Shown: one piece after another, positions 1 through 5,569 of the stretch
Layout of the letters: each line of letters opens with the position of its first letter
How positions within the stretch are numbered: the stretch's first letter is position 1
Assembly: GCA_002425415.1 (NCBI GenBank)
Contig: DIMG01000007.1
Coordinates: 1 to 21,713 of the forward strand
DNA length: 21,713 nucleotides
Source: Micavibrio sp. UBA5572
GTDB lineage: Bacteria; Pseudomonadota; Alphaproteobacteria; Micavibrionales; Micavibrionaceae
Reading direction: 5' to 3'
The notes under the pieces: model-generated
Seen by the model: the letters and a program-made list of their open reading frames with translations, nothing else
The model's database searches: none
Told to the model about the DNA's origin: nothing
Translations under genes and position numbers: made by a program

Positions 1-76
1 AAATTATCAAAATTATTTTAAAATTTTTTAATATAATAAAATCAATTGGTTGAATGTCATTTTCCCGTTCGTGAAT

Positions 77-106
77 TTGCAAATTTGTACAAGGAAATGA
101 TATGAT
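77..106 (+). promoter_or_regulatory. Predicted sigma70-type promoter of the first small gene
   Basis: TTGCAA at 77-82 and TATGAT at 101-106 are separated by 18 bases. The predicted start of transcription falls at about 113, which is the A of the ATG of the next gene, so the transcript may be leaderless. The AT-rich stretch at 1-76 holds no gene that I can support. A 12-bp perfect palindrome AATTTGCAAATT (74-85) overlaps the -35 element. This is a prediction by eye. Confidence 0.4.
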
Positions 107-112
107 TCGAGT

Positions 113-412
113 ATGAAAAAACCAAACAAGATATATAGATCCTTACGTCCTGGTTCACCGATGGGAAACACCTTTCGTCAGGCTCATAATCATCCTGTAC
201 CATCGCTGCGCTCGGCCTTTCGTGGCGTGGAATGGATGGTGGCCGGAACGTTTTCCGGTGCAAGCCTGTGTAAATTATGGGTTCAAAGGTTAATGTCGAC
301 CTTGAATAATATGCACTTGCCCTATCGGGGGAAAAAGTTGAGTTCATTATTTTCGATCATGGCCGGATTCCGCAGACGTGAAATGTCTCAACCCCGACCA
401 AAAATTGGTTAA
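113..412 (+). CDS. Hypothetical protein, 99 aa
   Basis: I do not recognise this protein. It is short, strongly basic, rich in Arg, Lys and Ser, and has no clear membrane segment or signal peptide; the middle (SAFRGVEWMVAGTFSGASL) is mildly hydrophobic. Support for its being a gene is contextual: a plausible promoter ends 6 bases before the ATG, and a strong intrinsic terminator lies about 50 bases after the stop. The ATG at 113 overlaps (ATGA) the stop of a micro-ORF reading MIRV that begins at 102 and has AAGGA at 91-95 in front of it. Translation could therefore start leaderless at 113 or be coupled to the micro-ORF if transcription starts further upstream. The antisense frame at 57-347 is open too, so the assignment is tentative. 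Confidence 0.4.
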   Translation: MKKPNKIYRSLRPGSPMGNTFRQAHNHPVPSLRSAFRGVEWMVAGTFSGASLCKLWVQRLMSTLNNMHLPYRGKKLSSLFSIMAGFRRREMSQPRPKIG

Positions 413-460
413 AACCAGATTTTCGGAACAAAATTATTAAAGTTTCTTCAAGAGAGCAAT

Positions 461-493
461 GAGGGTGGTCAAAAACGATCACCCTCTTTTTTT
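461..493 (+). terminator. Rho-independent terminator
   Basis: GAGGGTGGTC (461-470) pairs with GATCACCCTC (477-486) over ten base pairs including one G-T, around a 6-base loop AAAAAC. Seven T residues follow at 487-493. It ends the transcript of the gene at 113-412 and insulates the next gene. Confidence 0.85.
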
Positions 494-494
494 C

Positions 495-524
495 TTGCAT
501 ATAGATATATATAGGCCTATATAT
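495..524 (+). promoter_or_regulatory. Promoter with an 18-bp palindromic operator
   Basis: TTGCAT (495-500), a 17-base spacer and TATATA (518-523) form a good promoter for the gene at 545. A perfect 18-bp palindrome, ATATATAGGCCTATATAT, occupies 507-524, fills most of the spacer and covers the -10 box. That is the usual place for a repressor operator. Another TATAGG half-site follows at 532-535 region (ATATAGG, 529-535). The predicted transcript start is near 530, which would leave the GAGG at 525-528 outside the message. Confidence 0.5.
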
Positions 525-544
525 GAGGATATAGGTATGAAGAA

Positions 545-1129
545 ATGAGCAGAACAGCCAGAAATAGGGGAAACACCCCCCAACTTCATTCAGTTTGGAC
601 AGGCGTAGCCCCCACCAATCTGAAGGCCTCTTCTGCGCCTAAAAGCAACATACTGTCCTTTCCTGCATCCCGTTCACGCAAACCTTCATTTTTGGAAGGC
701 GGCCCCCAAACGACTCTTGCACCAAAAGTAGTAATCCTTCCGGCACTGACTTCTATTGTTGGTTATAATGCCCGATTGATTGATGCTGCGGATAGCGTAA
801 CTGAAAGAGGGCGCAACGGCATGAATAAAGTCATGGCTATTGCAGCGCAATGGGGGCTTGATACCAAACACATGCCAAAATCAGCCTTTGCAGCAAATGC
901 GGCAGGCTTCGCACAACCGGCAAGACCTTCGAATGTTATTGCTTTTGCCCCGCGTGGATCGTCTTCAAAATCAAGCATTTCCGTTGGTGGGTCATCGGTG
1001 ATTACAGAAGCTTTTGGTTTAGTGGTAAGGCCACTCCGTTCCCCTCTGTCTGGAACTGGTTTGAGACGCCGCACCAATATCAGCCCGACTTTATCACATG
1101 AAGAACCTAAACTTCGCCTTGCGGCGTAG
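545..1129 (+). CDS. Hypothetical protein, 194 aa, basic and low-complexity
   Basis: No family is recognised. The protein is rich in Ser, Arg, Pro and Ala and looks mostly disordered, with one hydrophobic stretch at about residues 60-75 (APKVVILPALTSIVGYNARL). A short motif occurs twice, SNILSFPASRSRKPS near residue 34 and SNVIAFAPRGSSSKSS near residue 130, which suggests two equivalent linear binding motifs in a disordered chain. It has its own promoter at 495-523. The ATG at 545 overlaps the stop of a micro-ORF, ATG AAG AAA TGA, starting at 537. The stop lies 23 bases inside the 3' end of the convergent diguanylate cyclase gene. Shorter frames on the opposite strand inside it look like shadows. 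Confidence 0.5.
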   Translation: MSRTARNRGNTPQLHSVWTGVAPTNLKASSAPKSNILSFPASRSRKPSFLEGGPQTTLAPKVVILPALTSIVGYNARLIDAADSVTERGRNGMNKVMAIAAQWGLDTKHMPKSAFAANAAGFAQPARPSNVIAFAPRGSSSKSSISVGGSSVITEAFGLVVRPLRSPLSGTGLRRRTNISPTLSHEEPKLRLAA

Positions 1130-2420
1130 CTGATCCGCTAGAACCGGAAGGCTCCCTCGGCTTTTTGGGGGGAGTGTAACGCACATATCGGTTGCGTCCG
1201 CCTTCTTTGGCTTCATATAATGCCGTATCGGCATAACGCAGATAAGTATCCAGCGGCAGGATTTTCGCCGGATGTCCGACAACGTACCCAATACTCGTGG
1301 TATATTGAAGCGAACCTTGTGAACCATCGCCCAGTGTGTATTGGCATGAACTATCTCTGATAACACTCAACAACCGATTAAGAATGCGTTCTGCAGTTTT
1401 GGGAGTTGTATTCCCAAGGATAATTGCAAATTCTTCGCCTCCGAGACGAGCAATAAGATCAAACGGACGCAACGTATTTTTTAAAACCTTGGCGAAGTGT
1501 TTTAATACTTCGTCACCGACTTCGTGCCCATAAGTATCATTAACCAGCTTGAATTTATCAAGGTCACATAACAAAACAGCGAAAGGCTTCTTCTCGCGTT
1601 TTGTGTAATTAAAGAAATCATCGACCTGTTTATAAAACGCACGACGGTTATTGAGTCCAGTTAATAAATCTTCATGTGCCTGACTGATAATCTTGACATG
1701 ATATTCATCCAGCTTTTTGATGATTGGCCGGAAAATGAATAATGCCTCAAGAATGATAATAAATAAAATCCCTCTCGATAAATATAATTGGATATTCATA
1801 ATAGATTGGATTTCACTGATAGTCTCTTTTTGGAAATCCGCTTGGGCATCATTCAGAAATTCGATCAACAATCGATCGCGCCCGTTACTCAACTGACCCA
1901 GAACATTGATCCTTTCAGGGCTGGTACTTGTATCACTGAAACCGGAAAATAGACGGGCAGATTTAATATATTGTTCTAATTTACTGGCAATAGAAAAATT
2001 GTCATCATAATAATAGCGACTAAGTGTTTTTCTGGCGTTTCCCATTTCGAATTTGGGTGGATTATCTATATAAGAGGTTGTTTCACGATAAGATTTTTGC
2101 AATTTATCTATCGATTGGTTGAGGAATATATAGTCATATTTCAGAGAGCTTTCGAAATAACTATTGGCGTAGCTGGATATTTCAAGTACCAAGGTACTCT
2201 GCGATCTCAACTGATAGGCCACCTCGGCGCGTGCTAACTGGGTATCGCTGATGTAATTGGTGATGCTGTGACCGATATAAGTGAACAGGGCAATGATGGA
2301 AAGCGCAGAAATATAGGCAAATTTGAGCGATTGGGAGTAATCTTCTCTCTTATTCCCCCCTGTCATTCTGCCATTAAATTTCTTGAATAATTTCATATCG
2401 CACCAAACATGCCCCGCCAT
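1107..2420 (-). CDS. Membrane-anchored diguanylate cyclase (GGDEF domain)
   Basis: This enzyme should condense two GTP into cyclic di-GMP at the inner face of the cytoplasmic membrane. A first membrane helix lies at about residues 34-53 (FAYISALSIIALFTYIGHS), followed by a periplasmic helical sensor region of about 160 residues. A second helix (SRGILFIIILEALFIF) leads into a linker and a C-terminal GGDEF domain that begins near AHEDLLTGLNNRRAF. The signature is GGEEF at residue 327, so the domain should be active. An RPFD motif sits exactly five residues before it, matching the RxxD product-inhibition site. The last 20 residues are a Pro/Ser/Gly tail. The start is unresolved: the ATG at 2420 has no Shine-Dalgarno but a GATAAT 10 bases upstream, and the in-frame ATG at 2396 is the alternative. 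The gene is divergent from the amidase at 2535. Confidence 0.9.
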   Translation of the reverse strand: MAGHVWCDMKLFKKFNGRMTGGNKREDYSQSLKFAYISALSIIALFTYIGHSITNYISDTQLARAEVAYQLRSQSTLVLEISSYANSYFESSLKYDYIFLNQSIDKLQKSYRETTSYIDNPPKFEMGNARKTLSRYYYDDNFSIASKLEQYIKSARLFSGFSDTSTSPERINVLGQLSNGRDRLLIEFLNDAQADFQKETISEIQSIMNIQLYLSRGILFIIILEALFIFRPIIKKLDEYHVKIISQAHEDLLTGLNNRRAFYKQVDDFFNYTKREKKPFAVLLCDLDKFKLVNDTYGHEVGDEVLKHFAKVLKNTLRPFDLIARLGGEEFAIILGNTTPKTAERILNRLLSVIRDSSCQYTLGDGSQGSLQYTTSIGYVVGHPAKILPLDTYLRYADTALYEAKEGGRNRYVRYTPPKKPREPSGSSGSATPQGEV

Positions 2421-2518
2421 ATTAAACGGTATTATCTTTAAGAAGAGGTTACTTATTAGGGATTTTTAAAGCAAAAAATGGATAGAATACGACCGAAGAG
2501 CCAAGAAAATCCGTAGGG

Positions 2519-2533
2519 TTAAGAGAATATTAA
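2519..2533. promoter_or_regulatory. CtrA-type box TTAA-N7-TTAA before the amidase gene
   Basis: TTAA at 2519-2522, seven bases (GAGAATA) and TTAA at 2530-2533 exactly match the full CtrA consensus known from Caulobacter and its relatives. The site ends one base before the amidase ATG. A near match, TTAA-N7-TTAC, lies at 2438-2452 in the same divergent intergenic region (2421-2534), close to the diguanylate cyclase start. Binding is inferred; the motif is AT-only and can arise by chance. Confidence 0.4.
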
Positions 2534-2534
2534 A

Positions 2535-3251
2535 ATGGTCATTGATATGCCATCAAAAAACTGGGATGAGCGGGCAGGTAACTGTAACCCGACTTACGTC
2601 ATTATCCATTATACAGGAACCAAAACAGCGGATGAGGCCAAAAACAGATTTTGTGATAAAGCCCCCGCCGATCAAATAGGCCGCATTGCTCCCCATTATA
2701 TGATTGACGGCAACGGAGACATATTGCGTTTTGTTGATGAATCAAAACGGGCTTGGCATGCCGGACATTCGAAATGGAAAAATATCGAAGATATGAATTC
2801 CGCATCAATTGGTGTTGAGATCTGGAACTCCGGCCATGAGCATCAATTGGAAGAATTCCTCGTAGAGCAGATCGAATCCGTTATCTCCTTGATTGAAGAG
2901 ATTAAGGGACGTTGGAATATTCCCGATGCCAATATTTTGGGGCATTCGGATATTGCCCCGGGGCGCAAACTTGATCCGGGTGAAAAATTCCCGTGGAGAA
3001 AACTGGAAGTTAACGGCATAGGATTGATGCCGGAACTTTTGACGGAACAAGGCGGGCAAGCACAAGAGCTTTTGGAAACACCGGATAAATTTTATACCAG
3101 ACTGTCCGAGTTTGGCTATACCTACACGCAAAATCAAGACGTGCTTTTAAAGGAATTCCGTCGCCATTACCTGCCGCAATCCTTGGACATCCAAGAGCTC
3201 GACATTGAATCGTGTCAGGCCATTTTATCCTTGCTTCGCCAGAGCGCATAA
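2535..3251 (+). CDS. N-acetylmuramoyl-L-alanine amidase, AmpD/AmiD (Amidase_2) type
   Basis: Predicted zinc amidase that cleaves the bond between N-acetylmuramic acid and L-alanine in peptidoglycan or its muropeptides. The Amidase_2 fold covers about residues 15-160. Zinc ligands are visible as His25 in VIIHYTG, His137 in ILGHSDIAPGRK and Asp147 in KLDPG, and the conserved SIGVEI strand with its Glu is present. Residues 185-235 (SEFGYTYTQNQDVLLKEFRR) resemble the small helical peptidoglycan-binding domain seen in AmiD-like proteins. There is no signal peptide or lipobox, which favours a cytoplasmic wall-recycling role as for AmpD. The length, 238 aa, is normal for the two-domain form. The ATG at 2535 is weakly preceded by AAGAG; a second in-frame ATG lies at 2547. 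rnpB follows immediately. Confidence 0.9.
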   Translation: MVIDMPSKNWDERAGNCNPTYVIIHYTGTKTADEAKNRFCDKAPADQIGRIAPHYMIDGNGDILRFVDESKRAWHAGHSKWKNIEDMNSASIGVEIWNSGHEHQLEEFLVEQIESVISLIEEIKGRWNIPDANILGHSDIAPGRKLDPGEKFPWRKLEVNGIGLMPELLTEQGGQAQELLETPDKFYTRLSEFGYTYTQNQDVLLKEFRRHYLPQSLDIQELDIESCQAILSLLRQSA

Positions 3252-3257
3252 CCCTAT

Positions 3258-3287
3258 TTGACACGTGATAGTCTTCATGCCTATAGT
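3258..3287 (+). promoter_or_regulatory. rnpB promoter
   Basis: TTGACA at 3258-3263, an 18-base spacer and TATAGT at 3282-3287 form a near-consensus housekeeping promoter. The predicted start is at about 3294, exactly where helix P1 of RNase P RNA begins. It starts 6 bases after the amidase stop codon. Confidence 0.8.
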
Positions 3288-3293
3288 GCCCGC

Positions 3294-3656
<363 letters not shown>

Positions 3657-3666
3657 TTTTTATCTA

Positions 3667-4608
3667 TTAGAGTTGCATAGCCGGACGCACTGGTTGCTGA
3701 GTTTCTATGGTGGGACGCTTATCTGTTGGCATCTCATGTATATCTTCTTTGAGACTTGATGGGGTAGAGCAAGTGGTATAGGCATCTTGAGATTTTAGCA
3801 TATAAATTAAATCCGGTTTAACTCCGCCCCAGCCCATTTTTTCTGCATGAGATTCCGGCTTCATATTTTCTGATTTATCCAATTCATAATCAGCACGGTT
3901 TTGGAAGACATCTATTTTTATGACGCGCCCTGATAAGGCTTCTTTTGATCCATTATCAACGGAATAGTGAGCAGCCCCATAAGCTTGAAAAATTTTAGCT
4001 TTTGGATCATTTGCCACTCTGGCGGAATGATCGGCCGAAAGCTGGTCATCTTGAAATCTTGATCTTTCCAGATCTTCTTCACATTGATCGATCCCTTTTT
4101 GATCCAATGTATTGGGATCACAAACTCCTTCACCATTTTTAGGATCCGCAAAAACCAACTGTATGTCGTTTTCTTTAGAAAATTGTGCAATTTTTCCAAT
4201 GGTTCTTGTCCACTCCCCCTTTTCATTACCTTGGGCAACGAATAACGGAAGGTTGATTTTTTCTTCGAATTCTTTTTGACTGAGTTCGCCATCATTAAGT
4301 TTTGAAACCCAGTGCTGCATGGTTTTGGGAACTTCTAGCGCGATATGAGTGAACCCAGCCTCTTTAATGGCCTGAAGGTTTTCATCCTTTGCGATAGATC
4401 CGCGCAACGTCGGGTCAAAATGGTCTGTATCTCCGAACATGACAATGTCGGCGTAAGGAGCAGCCTTCTTTATCAAATCGGAAAGGGGGACTACCGATGG
4501 TGTGGAGTCCACACCATCGTCCCACATGGGCAGAGAGGCCGGACAACTGGCGCTATCAAACTTACTATGTATACTTAATGAACCCATAGGAGTACTCCCA
4601 AGAGCCAT
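3667..4608 (-). CDS. Putative TIKI/TraB/EreA/ChaN-like protein
   Basis: I cannot name this protein firmly. Its layout resembles the fold group that joins erythromycin-esterase-like, ChaN-like and TraB/TIKI proteins. Counting from the ATG at 4587, strand VMFG leads to GDTDH at residues 52-56, a second strand carries HIALEVPK with a Glu, a third gives QLVFADPKNGEG, and AYGAAHYS at about residues 202-209 supplies a late Gly-x-x-His. The C-terminal 40 residues are Pro/Thr-rich and look disordered. There is no signal peptide. There are two start options. The ATG at 4608 has TATAAT 8 bases upstream and no ribosome site, so it would be leaderless. The ATG at 4587 has GGGAG 7 bases upstream. It follows the small gene at 4575-4952 and overlaps its 3' end. 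Confidence 0.55.
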   Translation of the reverse strand: MALGSTPMGSLSIHSKFDSASCPASLPMWDDGVDSTPSVVPLSDLIKKAAPYADIVMFGDTDHFDPTLRGSIAKDENLQAIKEAGFTHIALEVPKTMQHWVSKLNDGELSQKEFEEKINLPLFVAQGNEKGEWTRTIGKIAQFSKENDIQLVFADPKNGEGVCDPNTLDQKGIDQCEEDLERSRFQDDQLSADHSARVANDPKAKIFQAYGAAHYSVDNGSKEALSGRVIKIDVFQNRADYELDKSENMKPESHAEKMGWGGVKPDLIYMLKSQDAYTTCSTPSSLKEDIHEMPTDKRPTIETQQPVRPAMQL

Positions 4609-4952
4609 TCTAGGGAATTATAGTTAAAGAATATGTAAAAATAAAAGATTTGTCGGATTATCCTCGAACTCAGTTCGTTCCGCGATTTTCTTTTTGTGCA
4701 AGCCTTCTGGCCTTTGCGAAGCGTTTTTACAACGGCAAGCCGCATGGCCATAACGCGAAGTAGCCCGCGAATATCGTTCATCTCGCGGGAATAATGACCA
4801 TGTTTATAGGAATTGCGGGAAGAAATGATTTTCCCCTGATCTGTACGCGGCCCCGTGGACGATGTCCATGGTTTGTACGAAAGCGCGCGTGCCCGCGCTG
4901 CGTCACGGGCTTCTTGTGACCAGCTTGACCGTTTGGGCTTAGCTGTCGCCAT
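4575..4952 (-). CDS. Hypothetical protein, 125 aa, with a GPRT-x-x-GK/KHG motif
   Basis: The first 65 residues look genuinely conserved: SWSQEARDAARARALSYKPW, then TGPRTDQGKIISSRN and SYKHGHYSR. This resembles short proteins of unknown function in alphaproteobacteria and phages with a GPRTxxGKxxxxxNxxKHG signature. It is basic and may bind nucleic acid, but that is inference. The last 35 residues (from about RIIRQIFYFYIFF) are aromatic and AT-coded, unlike the rest. They run through the likely promoter of the next gene, so the native stop may have been lost or a frameshift may lie near 4690. The ATG overlaps the 3' end of the upstream gene by 14 bases, which implies translational coupling. 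Confidence 0.6.
   Translation of the reverse strand: MATAKPKRSSWSQEARDAARARALSYKPWTSSTGPRTDQGKIISSRNSYKHGHYSREMNDIRGLLRVMAMRLAVVKTLRKGQKACTKRKSRNELSSRIIRQIFYFYIFFNYNSLEWLLGVLLWVH
4617..4622 (-). promoter_or_regulatory. -10 element before the TIKI-like gene
   Basis: A perfect TATAAT on the minus strand lies 8 bases before the ATG at 4608. No convincing -35 box is visible. A TTAC-N7-TTAA sequence just upstream is one mismatch from a CtrA box. If used, the message would start within about three bases of the ATG. Confidence 0.35.
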
Positions 4953-5298
4953 GTCCTGAGGAGGGGTCGGGTTTCTTGATGATATATGAAAGACTCTCGC
5001 GCATCATCCGTTGCGCCTTGAACGCCAGAGGGTAGGAGTCAGGATATTCGCGGATCAAAAGATATTGGGAAAGTTTGTTGAGCAAATTGGCGTGTTGCGC
5101 CATTTGATCTGAAACAACCTTTGGGTCGCTCATGTCAACATCAGGCCAGTCGTGTAAAAAATCCCGAAAGTGTAAATAGCCCATTTTCTTGTTTTCCAAC
5201 ACAGGAGTTTGGGACGTGATATAGTCCAACGCGCTGACGCTGGAGTTGGATTTTGGTGTGATCCTTTCGGGATCATCAATGGTTGTGGTATCAGTCAT
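4939..5298 (-). CDS. Hypothetical protein, 119 aa
   Basis: The protein is unrecognised, soluble and largely helical. After a Thr/Ser-rich N-terminus, the segment QMAQHANLLNKLSQYLLIRE followed by YPDSYPLAFKAQRMMRESL looks like a conserved helical core, and the acidic DWPDVDMSDPKVV precedes it. I chose the ATG at 5298; a TTG one codon upstream also keeps the frame open. The -10 hexamer TATAAG ends 6 bases before this ATG, so the transcript is predicted to begin at the start codon itself, and no Shine-Dalgarno is present. Its stop lies inside the start of the next gene (14-base overlap), so the two probably form one operon and may act together. Confidence 0.65.
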   Translation of the reverse strand: MTDTTTIDDPERITPKSNSSVSALDYITSQTPVLENKKMGYLHFRDFLHDWPDVDMSDPKVVSDQMAQHANLLNKLSQYLLIREYPDSYPLAFKAQRMMRESLSYIIKKPDPSSGHGDS

Positions 5299-5304
5299 CA
5301 ATCA

Positions 5305-5333
5305 CTTATAGGACATTATTCCTATAAAGTCAA
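5305..5333 (-). promoter_or_regulatory. Promoter with a 22-bp inverted-repeat operator
   Basis: On the minus strand TTGACT (5333-5328), a 17-base spacer and TATAAG (5310-5305) form a strong promoter for the gene at 5298. The spacer and part of the -10 are an inverted repeat: TTATAGGA at 5306-5313 and TCCTATAA at 5320-5327 around a 6-base centre. Its position suggests control by a dimeric repressor. The half-site shares TATAGG/CCTATA with the palindrome at 507-524. Confidence 0.6.
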
Positions 5334-5340
5334 GTTTTTT

Positions 5341-5484
5341 TGTGAGACAAATGGAGTTTCGCAGCCTGATGTTCAGGCAACCCCTTATGTGACGCAAAAG
5401 GCGTATGCGGAAGCAAAAGAATGGGAGTATGGAGTGGATGGTGCTGTTGCCCCTTCTGCCATTTCGGGGTTAGTTGCCAAGGCC
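5341..5484 (+). pseudogene. Possible remnant of a coding sequence
   Basis: This plus-strand frame reads like protein (for example QPDVQATPYVTQKAYAEAKE and then YGVDGAVAPSAISGLVAKA) but has no start codon with a ribosome site. It continues directly into a palindromic repeat at 5485. Upstream the same frame runs through the promoter and start of the minus-strand gene at 5298, which cannot also be its natural 5' end. It may be the tail of a decayed gene, or chance. The rest of the 5302-5569 gap holds the promoter and the repeat listed separately. Confidence 0.25.
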
Positions 5485-5532
5485 GCAATCCAGATTTTAA
5501 GTCTGGATTGCTTCGCATTTTCTCGCAATGAC
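5485..5532. repeat. REP-like extragenic palindromic repeat
   Basis: GCAATCCAGA (5485-5494) and TCTGGATTGC (5502-5511) are a perfect 10-bp inverted repeat around a 7-base loop. They are followed by TTCGCATTTTCTCGCAATGAC (5512-5532). Read on the minus strand, the order GTCATTGCGAG, spacer, GCGAAGCAATCCAG matches a dispersed repeat family that I recall from intergenic regions of many bacteria, including rickettsias. Only one copy is in the window. It lies upstream of the small-gene operon and downstream of the protease gene, and could also act as a terminator-like hairpin. Confidence 0.65.
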
Positions 5533-5569
5533 AGGGGAGAGTGCCTTAGTCCTTTTATGACATAAAGGC

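Noticed and set aside
18..31. TTAA pair resembling a CtrA box
   Set aside because: The spacing is six, not seven, and the region is almost pure A/T.
763..1077. Minus-strand open frame of 104 codons inside the gene at 545-1129
   Set aside because: It has no ribosome site and lies fully under a plus-strand frame that has a promoter; the translation shows no domain-like features. Kept as a shadow, though the choice between strands here is not certain.
5209..5340. Plus-strand start of the open frame ending at 5565
   Set aside because: This part is antisense to the gene at 4939-5298 and crosses its promoter; only the later segment 5341-5484 looks protein-like.
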